NCBI GenBank assembly: GCA_012317185.1
Contig: CP048838.1
Span: forward strand, 4,092,001-4,156,000
DNA from: [Clostridium] innocuum
Lineage (GTDB): Bacteria > Bacillota_I > Bacilli_A > Erysipelotrichales > Erysipelotrichaceae
Length of the DNA: 64,000 bases
Reading direction: 5' to 3'
Shown here one piece after another: positions 41,866 through 50,588 of this stretch. Position 1 is the first letter of the stretch. The number at the start of each line of letters is the position of its first letter. Position numbers and translations under genes: made by a program. The notes under the pieces were generated by a model, which was given only the letters and a program-made list of their open reading frames with translations, did not search any database and had not been told where the DNA came from.

Positions 41866-43842
41866 TTATGAGTTCCTCAGCTCCAGCAGGATATCGCGAA
41901 GCTCTGCCGCACGTTCGAAGTCCAGCACCTTTGCGGCCTCCCGCATTTCCTTTTCCAGATTTGCCAGCAGCTTTTCCTTATCCTTCTTGCTGACCTTGGC
42001 TTTCTTCCCAATATATTTCGCCGTCATTTCCTGGGTTTCCTTACTGCGGACAACCTCATGGATCGGCTTGATGATCGTTTTTGGCGTAATGCCGTGCTTC
42101 TCATTATAGGCAATCTGTATTTCACGGCGACGTGCGGTTTCATCCAGCGCCTTCTGCATGGAATCCGTTATTTTATCCGCATACATAATGACCTGTCCAT
42201 GGGCATTACGGGCAGCGCGACCGATAATCTGAATCAAAGAGCGCTCACTTCGCAGGAAGCCCTCTTTATCGGCATCCAGAATGGTAATCAGAGAAACCTC
42301 CGGTATGTCCAGACCTTCACGAAGCAGGTTGATACCGATCAGCACATCGTATTTTCCTTTCCGCAGGTCCCGTATGATTTCCGTTCGTTCAATCGTTTTA
42401 ACCTCATGATGCAGCCACGCCACCTTGAAATCCATTCCCTTCAGATAGCTGGTCAGATCTTCCGCCATGCGAACGGTCAGCGTTGTAATCAGAGTACGTT
42501 CATTCTTTTCAATGCGCGTACGGATTTCATCCACAAGATCGTCGATTTGTCCCTGCGTCGGACGTACGGTTACCACCGGATCCAGAAGACCTGTCGGACG
42601 AATGATCTGTTCTATGATTTCACCCTTTGTCTGTTCCAGCTCATAGTTACCCGGTGTTGCGGAGACAAAGATTGCCTGATTGATCATTTTCTCAAATTCT
42701 TCAAAACGCATCGGACGGTTATCAAGTGCGGAAGGAAGACGGAAGCCATAGTTTACCAGTGTTTCCTTACGGGCACGGTCCCCATTGTACATGCCGCGAA
42801 TCTGCGGCAGGGATACATGGGATTCATCCACTACGAGCAGAAAATCGTCAGGGAAATAATCAAATAAGGTATACGGGCATTCTCCCGGCTTACGACCATC
42901 AATATGACGCGAATAGTTTTCTATACCCGGGCAGACACCGAATTCACGCAGAGCTTCTATATCATAACGCGCACGCTGTTCCAGCCGCTGCTTCTCCAGC
43001 AGCTTGCCCTCATTTTCCAGCACCTGCAGACGGTCAGCCAGCTCCTCTTCGATCGTATTCGCTGCCCGATTGATAATTTCCTGCTTTGTCGCATAACCGC
43101 TGGCCGGATAAACCACGTAAACGGTATAGGCATTCAGAACCTTGCCGGTTAGGGGATCCACTTCACAGATTCGTTCGATTTCATCATCAAACATTTCGAT
43201 TCGCAGGATAAAGGAGTCCGTATGTCCCGGTGCAACCTCAATTACATCTCCGCGGACACGAAAGGTGCCCCTCAGCAAATCCATGTCATTTCTCGTATAC
43301 TGTCTTGCGACCAGCTTTCCCATCAGCTCCTTGCGATCAATGATATCACCCACACGGATTGAGAAAAACATCTCCCGATACTGTTCCGGATTGCTGGCAC
43401 CGTAAATACATGCGACTGAAGCTATGATAATCGTATCCCTTCGTTCCAGAATGGAGTTGACAGCTGCCATTCGCAGCATATCCAGCTCCATGTTGGTTGT
43501 CGCATTCTTGTCAATATAGGTGTCGGAGCTTGGAATATAGGCCTCCGGCTGATAATAATCAAAGTTGGATACAAAGTATTCCACCCGGTTGTTCGGAAAA
43601 AATTCCTTAAATTCAGAATAGAGCTGTCCTGCCAGTGTCTTGTTATGTGCGAATACCAGTGTGGGCTTATTGACCTTCGCAATCACATTGGATATGGTGA
43701 AGGTCTTACCGGTACCGGTCGCCCCCAGCAGAACCTGCTGTTTCTTTCCTTTTTGAATGCCGTCCACCAGCTCCTGAATTGCCTTTGGCTGATCTCCCTG
43801 CGGCTGATAATCCGATACAAGATCAAATAATTTAGTTTCCAT
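41866..43842 (-). CDS. uvrB: UvrABC excinuclease subunit B
   Basis: 658 residues, full length. It is the damage-verifying helicase-like subunit of nucleotide excision repair. Visible are Walker A (LGATGTGKTFT), the DNA-inserting beta-hairpin (FDYYQPEAYIPSSDTY), DESHVSLPQIRGM, ATPGNYE, the helicase motif IIGRAARNAHG and a C-terminal UVR domain (LEKEMREAAKVLDFERAAEL) that contacts UvrC. Its start overlaps the end of ctpA by 11 bases. uvrA is not in the window. Confidence 0.98.
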   Translation of the reverse strand: METKLFDLVSDYQPQGDQPKAIQELVDGIQKGKKQQVLLGATGTGKTFTISNVIAKVNKPTLVFAHNKTLAGQLYSEFKEFFPNNRVEYFVSNFDYYQPEAYIPSSDTYIDKNATTNMELDMLRMAAVNSILERRDTIIIASVACIYGASNPEQYREMFFSIRVGDIIDRKELMGKLVARQYTRNDMDLLRGTFRVRGDVIEVAPGHTDSFILRIEMFDDEIERICEVDPLTGKVLNAYTVYVVYPASGYATKQEIINRAANTIEEELADRLQVLENEGKLLEKQRLEQRARYDIEALREFGVCPGIENYSRHIDGRKPGECPYTLFDYFPDDFLLVVDESHVSLPQIRGMYNGDRARKETLVNYGFRLPSALDNRPMRFEEFEKMINQAIFVSATPGNYELEQTKGEIIEQIIRPTGLLDPVVTVRPTQGQIDDLVDEIRTRIEKNERTLITTLTVRMAEDLTSYLKGMDFKVAWLHHEVKTIERTEIIRDLRKGKYDVLIGINLLREGLDIPEVSLITILDADKEGFLRSERSLIQIIGRAARNAHGQVIMYADKITDSMQKALDETARRREIQIAYNEKHGITPKTIIKPIHEVVRSKETQEMTAKYIGKKAKVSKKDKEKLLANLEKEMREAAKVLDFERAAELRDILLELRNS

Positions 43843-45313
43843 TTGTCAGTTCCACCGCTTTCTTCATCTGCGTATCCAGAACTGCCTCCTCACTATGCCA
43901 TTTTAACGCACAGCTGGAAAGCAGAGAGGTCAGGGTATCCGCATCAATGTTTCCAGTGACCTTCATTCCCTTATCCTTCTGATACTGCTTCAGGGCTTCA
44001 CCGGACGCATAAGAGAAATATTCATCCGTCCGATCCACTGCATAACCGAGGAATTTCAGATAAATCTGTGCACTCTTCGCTGCTGCGGAAACCGTGTCCG
44101 GCTTGTATACTTCCTTTTTCAGAACCGGTGCACTCGTATAGAACGCTTCATCCAGCTTTACCTGAACATCCGGTGTAATGCCCTTCCCGTTTATTTTTTC
44201 CCCCTTTGGCGTAATCCATTCCGCTGTTGTGTATTTAAACATGGTTCCGTCCTTAAAGGTGAGCGGCACCTGCACCGTTCCCTTGCCATATGTTTTTTCT
44301 CCGACAACGGTTGCGCCCAGATGTTCGCGCAGTGCTGCAGTCAGCACTTCTGCCGCACTGGCAGTATCCCCGTTGACAAGTACAACAATTTTCTTATATT
44401 TGTATTGCTCATAACCGCTGATGGTTTTGTAATCCTCCTTCGTGCCGTCCTTTGTTTCCTCACGGAAGATAACGGTATTGTCCGGAAGCAGATAGCTGGC
44501 AATTTCCTGTGCGGATTTCAAATAACCGCCGGTATTGTCCCGCAAATCCAGAATCAGGTTCTCACAGCCATCCTTCTTCAGACTTTCCAAATGACTTTTA
44601 ACCTCTTCCCCGCTTGTTTCCGCAAAGGTGTCAAGCTCCAGTATTCCGGTTTTCCCGTTGACACTGCTGTATACGGAATCCTGCACAGTTGCTTTCTTCA
44701 CCTTGATTTTCTTATGCCTGTTTTCCCGTATGATTTCCAATGTGATTTCATCACTCTTGGAATTGGTGATCAGCGCTTTAACATCGCTTGTTGTCATATT
44801 CCTGCATACAGTTCCATCAATGGCATAAATCTGATCTCCCATCAGAAAGCCTGCTCCCTCTGCCGGTGAATTTTTCAGCACCTCATCAATGATAAACGTC
44901 GAATCATCCACGCCGTAAAACTGAATGCCGATACCGACAAAGCTTCCTTCCATGGAGCCCGTAAAGCTTTCTGTCTGTTCATTATCCAGATAGCTGGTAT
45001 GGATATCGCCGCCGGCATCCACCAACCCGCTGATCGCACCGTCAATCAGCTTCTGATTCAGATTTTTCTGATTCTTTCCGAAGTAGAATTTGTCACTCAT
45101 GATGGAATAGATTTCCTCCAGCTTCTGAAATTCATCTCTGGAGGCTGCCGCAGTCTGATGCAGCGTGGAGTTTAAAAAGAAGCCTCCGAAAAAGCATACG
45201 ATACATGTGGCAACAATGCACATTCGTCTCTGTCTGCGTTTTTTCTCTGCCTGTATTTCATCCGGCCATTTATGTCTGACCAGTTTATATCTCACAACTT
45301 TTTTCTCTGCCAT
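43832..45313 (-). CDS. ctpA: S41 C-terminal processing protease with PDZ and peptidoglycan-binding domains
   Basis: 493 residues with one N-terminal membrane anchor (about 34-52), a PDZ domain (about 110-195), the S41 catalytic core with Ser about 316 (GDTASAAEVL) and Lys about 340 (EKTYGKGTVQ), and a C-terminal peptidoglycan-binding domain (YLKFLGYAVDRTDEYF...LKQYQKDKGM). It acts outside the membrane on exported proteins. B. subtilis CtpB has the same layout and lies beside ftsEX as here. Start ATG 45313 follows GAGGTG. It may trim the neighbouring M23 protein or FtsX partners; that is inference. Confidence 0.94.
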   Translation of the reverse strand: MAEKKVVRYKLVRHKWPDEIQAEKKRRQRRMCIVATCIVCFFGGFFLNSTLHQTAAASRDEFQKLEEIYSIMSDKFYFGKNQKNLNQKLIDGAISGLVDAGGDIHTSYLDNEQTESFTGSMEGSFVGIGIQFYGVDDSTFIIDEVLKNSPAEGAGFLMGDQIYAIDGTVCRNMTTSDVKALITNSKSDEITLEIIRENRHKKIKVKKATVQDSVYSSVNGKTGILELDTFAETSGEEVKSHLESLKKDGCENLILDLRDNTGGYLKSAQEIASYLLPDNTVIFREETKDGTKEDYKTISGYEQYKYKKIVVLVNGDTASAAEVLTAALREHLGATVVGEKTYGKGTVQVPLTFKDGTMFKYTTAEWITPKGEKINGKGITPDVQVKLDEAFYTSAPVLKKEVYKPDTVSAAAKSAQIYLKFLGYAVDRTDEYFSYASGEALKQYQKDKGMKVTGNIDADTLTSLLSSCALKWHSEEAVLDTQMKKAVELTNGN

Positions 45314-45480
45314 ACAAAACACCTCATTGTCCTTTACAGATTTACGTTTATAATCATATCACATTTTATGAACGATGATAACTATTTCGATGAAAGAACA
45401 TGACAGTTCGTGAAATCTCATTCGCTCATTTTCATAAAGGCGCTCATTTTCATAGACTTTCCTTCAAAGTGAAAACAAGG

Positions 45481-45582
45481 AAAAGGACTGCCTGAGCAGT
45501 ACATCCTTCCCGGATTTACATAGAACGCTCCCTTTGGAAAGCTCTGTGTAATCACGGAATGCACACCCGGCAGTCCTTTTTT
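45481..45582. ncRNA. 100-nt foldback structure between ftsX and ctpA
   Basis: AAAAGGACTGCC (45481-45492) and GGCAGTCCTTTT (45569-45580) close a perfect 12-bp stem. The 76 bases between them fold back as well: GGATTTACATAGA pairs with TCTGTGTAATC with one bulge, and CGCTCCC pairs with GGAAAGC with G-U pairs. The plus strand ends in TTTTTT. It is too long for a simple terminator. It may be a structured RNA, a small mobile foldback, or a decorated terminator separating ftsX from ctpA. No reading frame here has a ribosome site. Confidence 0.4.
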
Positions 45583-45630
45583 ACGATTATTCTGATAAAG
45601 CGGCACTTTCATTGTGTGCCGGTGTCCATA

Positions 45631-46533
45631 TCAGCGCTTCCAGCGCAGATACTTCGTAGTTGAGAAAAAGCTTCCCACAAGTCCGACCAGCATACCGCCC
45701 AATAGCAGAATACCGCAAATCTGAAGTGTAAACGGCATAATCGGCTGTAGTGTAAACAGACTGGTTATAATCTGACCGTTCAGCATGTCAAAGAAATACT
45801 GATAGCCGAAATAGGTAAAGATACACGGCAGTACAGCGCCCATTAAACCTATGAGCATTCCTTCAATCATAAATGGAACTTTTATGTACCAGTTTGCCGC
45901 ACCGACGTTTCGCATGATGGATATTTCGGCATTTCTCGCATAGATTGTCAGCTTAATGGAATTGGATATCAGGAAGAGTGCCAGCAGTGTCAGCAATCCG
46001 ACAAAGACGAGTCCTCCGGAGCGAATGGTATTCAATACGGAAATCATTTTGGATACACTGTTTCCTCCGTAAACAGACTGCTTCACAAAGGGCAGCTGTT
46101 CAATCTGTGCATTGATGGCTTTGATCTGATTGGCATCCTTCACGGACACAAAGAAGGCATTGCACAGCGGGTTATCCTTACCGCGGTACATTTCAAATTC
46201 CTTCCCCTTTTCCTTAATCATCAGCTCCAGCTCATTATCCTTATCGGAAAAGGTCACCCTGCGTACACCGCTAATTTTTTCCAGACCGTCTTTTGCCTCA
46301 TCAATTTTCTTCTGTGTTTTTACATCCGCCTTTAAAACCACATGAATCTGCAGATCATCCTCGATGGAATTGGTAAACAGAGATACATTTCCTGCAATCA
46401 TCAGAAATGCGGAAAACAGAATCAGTGTGATGGTAACTGCACTGGATGCCGATAAGGACATGGCGATGTGACGAAAGATACTCAAAAAGGCCGTCTTTAT
46501 GAATTTCGGGAACGCCTTGAAAAATCTAATCAT
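45631..46533 (-). CDS. ftsX: FtsX-type cell-division permease (copy 1)
   Basis: 300 residues: a cytoplasmic start, membrane helix about 25-50 (SLSASSAVTITLILFSAFLMIAG), a large outside loop (about 55-170), and three C-terminal helices including SNSIKLTIYARNAEISIMRNVGA, the FtsX signature. With FtsE it uses ATP to switch on a murein hydrolase partner during division. The start overlaps ftsE copy 1 by eight bases. A second, diverged FtsX lies at 48671. The outside loops differ most between the copies, so partners may differ. Confidence 0.94.
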   Translation of the reverse strand: MIRFFKAFPKFIKTAFLSIFRHIAMSLSASSAVTITLILFSAFLMIAGNVSLFTNSIEDDLQIHVVLKADVKTQKKIDEAKDGLEKISGVRRVTFSDKDNELELMIKEKGKEFEMYRGKDNPLCNAFFVSVKDANQIKAINAQIEQLPFVKQSVYGGNSVSKMISVLNTIRSGGLVFVGLLTLLALFLISNSIKLTIYARNAEISIMRNVGAANWYIKVPFMIEGMLIGLMGAVLPCIFTYFGYQYFFDMLNGQIITSLFTLQPIMPFTLQICGILLLGGMLVGLVGSFFSTTKYLRWKR

Positions 46534-47215
46534 GCTTCAGGTAGCCCCCCTTCATGATATCCGCAACCACATAGCCCTCCTCCAGACAGATGGTGCGTTT
46601 CTTAAAGCGGTCTACGATCGTTGAATCATGGGTAACCATGACAACCGTTGTTTTTTCAACCTCGTTGATTTTCTCCAGCAACTCCATGATTTCCGCAGAT
46701 TTATCCGGATCAAGATTTCCTGTCGGCTCATCCGCTATCAGCACCTTGGGATGATTGGCAATTGCACGGCCGATTGTCGCCCTTTGCTGCTGTCCTCCGG
46801 AAAGCTCATTCGGAAAGGACTTCGCCTTATCTTCGAGCGATACCAGCTCCAGCACCTCCCGCACACGGCGGCGGATATCCACCTTTTTCATACCGATCAC
46901 TTCAAGAGCGAATGCTATGTTTTCAAAGATTGTAAGTCTGGGAAGCAGACGGTAATCCTGAAATACGACCCCGATATTTCTGCGGTAGACCGGCACACGG
47001 GAATGCTTCAGCTTTCCCACATTGATATTTTCCACCATAACCGTACCACTGTTGGGAATTTCTTCCCCATCCAGCAGCTTGATCAGTGTAGACTTTCCAG
47101 ATCCGGTCGGTCCGATAATATATACAAATTCTCCATCATCAATGGCAAGATTGATATCCCGCAGAGCATGTACACCATTCTTATATTCCTTCGATACGTT
47201 TTCCATTACGATCAT
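46526..47215 (-). CDS. ftsE: FtsE cell-division ATPase (copy 1)
   Basis: 229-residue ABC ATPase with Walker A GPTGSGKST (35-43), Q-loop VVFQDYRLL, signature LSGGQQQRATIGRA, Walker B VLIADEPTGNLD and the switch His in MVTHDS. It pairs with FtsX copy 1, whose gene begins eight bases inside this one. ATG 47215 follows AGGAG. It lies 61 bases downstream of the M23 gene. The sequence is very close to copy 2 at 49560 across the ATPase core, consistent with tandem duplication. Confidence 0.96.
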   Translation of the reverse strand: MIVMENVSKEYKNGVHALRDINLAIDDGEFVYIIGPTGSGKSTLIKLLDGEEIPNSGTVMVENINVGKLKHSRVPVYRRNIGVVFQDYRLLPRLTIFENIAFALEVIGMKKVDIRRRVREVLELVSLEDKAKSFPNELSGGQQQRATIGRAIANHPKVLIADEPTGNLDPDKSAEIMELLEKINEVEKTTVVMVTHDSTIVDRFKKRTICLEEGYVVADIMKGGYLKHD

Positions 47216-47276
47216 AACATCACTCCTGACTTTTCATAATTACGCTTGAAACGGGCAGCGTTCCCTATAGGTAAGC

Positions 47277-48674
47277 TTACCCGAAGATATTTTCCGGTTT
47301 TTCACGACAAGGGGCACCGCTTACGCCACAGGTTCTGCTTAATGCTCCATTACCCCAGCCGCAGCCCCATGCAAAGTCAGCAGAGGAACGGAATTGTGAG
47401 ATTGCAGAGGATATACTCATTTTTCCCAGATTGACGACCTCAATATGACAGTGCGGTCCGGAGGTATTCCCGCTGTTTCCGGTCAGTCCCAGCAGCTGTC
47501 CCTTTTTCACCTGCGTTCCGGCAGATACTGCAAAGCCTTCCTGTGACATATGGAAGAAGCTGATGGCATACGTGGTTCCACCGGCCTGTGTCAGCATATG
47601 GATACTGTTACCACCGCCTACCGGATAACCGCTCCAGTTGCCCAGATAACCGCCGTTCGTCGCTACCGAATTATTGGCATACAGAATAATTCCATCTGCC
47701 GGCGCCACGATCTGTGTGCCGATGGGAGCAGCCATATCGAGCCCGAGATGAACACCGCCGCCCGGATAATACCAGGTACCGGCAGACACGCTGCCTCCGC
47801 GAACCGGCATCATAAGCGCACCATTTCCACTGAAATCCAGCTTTCCTGCGACAGAGGTATTGATATTGATCATATTGTTCTGAATGCTTGCAATATCCAC
47901 CTGCACCGAACGCATTTTCTCATTCAATTCAGCTTCCTGCTTACGGTATTCCTCCAGAAGCTTCTTTTTCTGCTTCTGTACCTTTTCTGTTTCTTTCTTA
48001 TTTTTCTCGTTCTCCGCTTTTTTCGCTTCCACATCGGCCTTCAGCCGGTTTTTCTCGCTTTTCTGATGATCCAACTCAGCTTTATCCTCCTGCAGCTTTT
48101 TAATTTCCACCTGATCACTGTCTGTGATTCTCTGCAGACCATCCACCTTACGAATCATATCAACAAGATCCTTGGAGCCCATAATGACCTCCACATCCAT
48201 ATTGGTGCCGATCACCGCCTGTTCATCAAGCATGCGATCGGTGATGATCTTATTCCGCTGATCGATATCCTTCTGCTTCTTTTTGATTTCCACATTCAGC
48301 TTGGAAATCTGACCTTCAATGGTACGAATATTGGCTTTATTGATTTCGATATTCTTATCCAGTTTATCAATCACGGATTGCAGCTGCTTCATAACGGAGG
48401 TTATTTCCTCAATATTGTTTTTGATTGCGGATATTTTCTTATCCAGAGAGGATACCTCTCCCTCCAGAGAGCTGCTCAGCCCCGCATAGTATTCCTTAAA
48501 GGCCGCACACTGCTGCGCTGCCGCTTCACTTTCCTGAGCAACACTGCATTTGTTCAGCCATGCTTCTTCATTTCCTTCAAAATCTGCCGCATACAGCCAG
48601 CTGTTTTTCTGTGACGGTACCAGAAACAGCATTGCCGCTACACAGCCTGTAATCATAAGTTTCTTCATTTTCAT
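47277..48674 (-). CDS. secreted coiled-coil M23 peptidase (EnvC/PcsB/CwlO-like murein hydrolase partner)
   Basis: 465 residues: signal peptide (1-30, ending LYAADF), a long two-part coiled coil (about 70-280, with IKNNIEEITSVMKQLQSVIDKL and KKETEKVQKQKKKLLEEYRKQE), then an M23 (LytM) domain with zinc ligands in HLGLD (about 306) and HCHIE (about 408). The C-terminal 40 residues carry four cysteines (GWGNGALSRTCGVSGAPC). Coiled-coil M23 proteins of this shape are activated by FtsEX in other bacteria. Here the gene sits between two ftsEX pairs. The start at 48674 overlaps ftsX copy 2 by four bases (ATGA). Confidence 0.92.
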   Translation of the reverse strand: MKMKKLMITGCVAAMLFLVPSQKNSWLYAADFEGNEEAWLNKCSVAQESEAAAQQCAAFKEYYAGLSSSLEGEVSSLDKKISAIKNNIEEITSVMKQLQSVIDKLDKNIEINKANIRTIEGQISKLNVEIKKKQKDIDQRNKIITDRMLDEQAVIGTNMDVEVIMGSKDLVDMIRKVDGLQRITDSDQVEIKKLQEDKAELDHQKSEKNRLKADVEAKKAENEKNKKETEKVQKQKKKLLEEYRKQEAELNEKMRSVQVDIASIQNNMININTSVAGKLDFSGNGALMMPVRGGSVSAGTWYYPGGGVHLGLDMAAPIGTQIVAPADGIILYANNSVATNGGYLGNWSGYPVGGGNSIHMLTQAGGTTYAISFFHMSQEGFAVSAGTQVKKGQLLGLTGNSGNTSGPHCHIEVVNLGKMSISSAISQFRSSADFAWGCGWGNGALSRTCGVSGAPCREKPENIFG

Positions 48675-49567
48675 CGACGCCACCTCAAATATTTCGTTGC
48701 TGCCAGAAAGCTGCCAATAATGCCCACAACAGCTCCACTCAGGAATAGCACCCCTGCAATCTGCAAGGTGAAGGGATATGGCTTCTGCATAACGAACATG
48801 CTGCTCATGAATTGTCCGCCAAAGAAATCATAGAGAAAGCCATAACCGAATATCGTCAGAATCACAGGAATCAATGCACCGATGATTCCAATCAGCATCC
48901 CTTCGAACATGAACGGTGTTTTGATATACCAGTTACCTGCCCCTACATTCCGCATAATGGAAATTTCTGTCTGTCTTGTATAGATTGTCATTTTGATTGT
49001 ATTGGTAATCAGGAATATTGCAAGTACACCCAGTGCCAGTATAAAGGCGGCACCTCCGTAGCGTATTGCTTCAAAGGTGTCGATCATATCCTGAATGCTC
49101 TCTCCGCCGTACTGAGCCTTTTCAATACCTTCCATATTGTTTAATGTCTTTGTAATCTGAGGAATATCGGTTGCCTTCTCCACCTCCACGATGAATACAT
49201 TCGGCATCGGGTTGCGTTCCTTATAGCGTTCAAACACCGAACCGCTTTCCTCAATCAGGATGTTCAGCTCATCCTCTTTGCTGGAGAATTCCACTGCTTT
49301 AACACCGGAGATTCCCTTAATCAGCTTTTCCATGTGTTCAATTTCATCCCGCTGCTGCAGGGAATCAATGGATGCATGAATTTTCAGATTTGTTTCCACA
49401 TGATCCGCAAAGCTGTTCATGTTGGCCGCAAGCACGAGAAACAGAGTCATCAGTGTCAGCGTTACTGCCACCGCAGAGGCACTGGACAATGTCATCGCCA
49501 TATGACGGCCCAGATTGCGGAGCGCCGTCATGAAATGCTTGGGAAGACTTTGTATAAAACTAATCAT
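48671..49567 (-). CDS. ftsX: FtsX-type cell-division permease (copy 2)
   Basis: 298 residues with the same topology as copy 1: helix at about 25-48 (TLSSASAVAVTLTLMTLFLVLAA), outside loop, then three helices with TNTIKMTIYTRQTEISIMRNVGA. Alignment by eye with copy 1 shows strong similarity in the helices but marked divergence in the outside loop (SIDSLQQRDEIEHMEKLIKG). I start at ATG 49567, which overlaps the end of ftsE copy 2 by eight bases, exactly as in copy 1. It directly precedes the M23 gene, making this the pair most likely to drive the M23 protein. Confidence 0.93.
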   Translation of the reverse strand: MISFIQSLPKHFMTALRNLGRHMAMTLSSASAVAVTLTLMTLFLVLAANMNSFADHVETNLKIHASIDSLQQRDEIEHMEKLIKGISGVKAVEFSSKEDELNILIEESGSVFERYKERNPMPNVFIVEVEKATDIPQITKTLNNMEGIEKAQYGGESIQDMIDTFEAIRYGGAAFILALGVLAIFLITNTIKMTIYTRQTEISIMRNVGAGNWYIKTPFMFEGMLIGIIGALIPVILTIFGYGFLYDFFGGQFMSSMFVMQKPYPFTLQIAGVLFLSGAVVGIIGSFLAATKYLRWRR

Positions 49568-50249
49568 GATGTATATATCCGCCTTTCGCGATATCCGCAA
49601 CGATAAAACCGTCCTCCAGCGCTATCGTGCGTTTTTTGTATGTATTAACAAGTGTGGAGTCATGTGTAACCATTACAATGGTCGTCTCCTCCACCTTGTT
49701 GATTTTATCCAGCAGCTCGATGATTTCCATCGATTTCTCAGGATCAAGGTTTCCTGTCGGCTCATCCGCAATCAGCACCTTGGGATGATTGGCAATTGCC
49801 CGGGCGATGGTAGCGCGCTGCTGCTGTCCTCCGGATAACTGATCCGGGAAGGATTTTGCCTTATCCTGCAGTGATACCAGCTCCAGAATTTCACGTACAC
49901 GCCGTCGTATGGTTACCTTATCCAGTGCCAGCACCTCCAGTGCAAATGCAATATTTTCGAAGACTGTCATCTTCGGAAGCAGCCGGAAATCCTGAAACAC
50001 CACACCGATATTGCGGCGGTAGAAGGGTACGCGGGAGTGACGCAGCTTCCCCACGTTGGTTTCCGCTACATACACCTCTCCCTGATCCGGAAGCTCTTCT
50101 CCGTCCAGCAGCTTGATCAGGGTGGATTTTCCACATCCTGTCGGACCGATGATATAAACAAATTCGCCTTCCTCTATTTCAAGATTGATATCACGCAGTG
50201 CGTGAACCCCATTCCTATATGATTTGGATACATTTTTTAAGAGGATCAT
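49560..50249 (-). CDS. ftsE: FtsE cell-division ATPase (copy 2)
   Basis: 229 residues. Walker A reads GPTGCGKST, with Cys in place of the Ser of copy 1, an accepted variation in ABC ATPases; the signature is LSGGQQQRATIARA and Walker B VLIADEPTGNLD. First gene of the operon ftsE2-ftsX2-M23-ftsE1-ftsX1. I start at ATG 50249, eight bases after AAAGGAG; a longer frame to 50345 would include the promoter. An extended -10 promoter lies just upstream. Confidence 0.95.
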   Translation of the reverse strand: MILLKNVSKSYRNGVHALRDINLEIEEGEFVYIIGPTGCGKSTLIKLLDGEELPDQGEVYVAETNVGKLRHSRVPFYRRNIGVVFQDFRLLPKMTVFENIAFALEVLALDKVTIRRRVREILELVSLQDKAKSFPDQLSGGQQQRATIARAIANHPKVLIADEPTGNLDPEKSMEIIELLDKINKVEETTIVMVTHDSTLVNTYKKRTIALEDGFIVADIAKGGYIHHD

Positions 50250-50270
50250 TTCATCACTCCTTTGGCTAAC

Positions 50271-50279
50271 ATTATAACA
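50271..50279 (-). promoter_or_regulatory. extended -10 promoter of the ftsEX operon
   Basis: TGTTATAAT (TGn plus TATAAT) 22 bases upstream of the ftsE copy 2 start. No strong -35; a CTGTCA lies at 17-bp spacing. Confidence 0.6.
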
Positions 50280-50497
50280 TAAATCGACACCGTTGACAGT
50301 GCCTGTCGTATGTAAAATTCTTACAATTTCAAAATGCAGACACAAAAGTTATGATAGATAGAAAACATTACCTGTCAGCTATGCGAAGTTTACAATGGTT
50401 TCTTCATCCGGATGCAAGTTTTTTCCTGCACAAAGCTGATGTATATCGTATTATCTGAAAGCTTTGCATTTCGTGCTGTGTTCCTGATAAAGCAAAT

Positions 50498-50539
50498 AAA
50501 AAAAAGAATTCCTGCCATCACATTAGCGACGGGAACTCC
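50498..50539 (-). terminator. terminator of the YitT gene
   Basis: On the minus strand GAGTTCC pairs with GGAATTC (one G-U), extended by a few more pairs, followed by a run of T residues; 50 bases after the YitT stop. The rest of 50280-50588 holds no supported gene. Confidence 0.7.
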
Positions 50540-50588
50540 TCGTTTAAACAGATATTTTGATTGCGGAAACAGGCAGAACCGTTTGATG

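Noticed and set aside
45418..45612. 64-codon minus-strand frame across the foldback
   Set aside because: No ribosome site before its start, and it is explained by the structured DNA.
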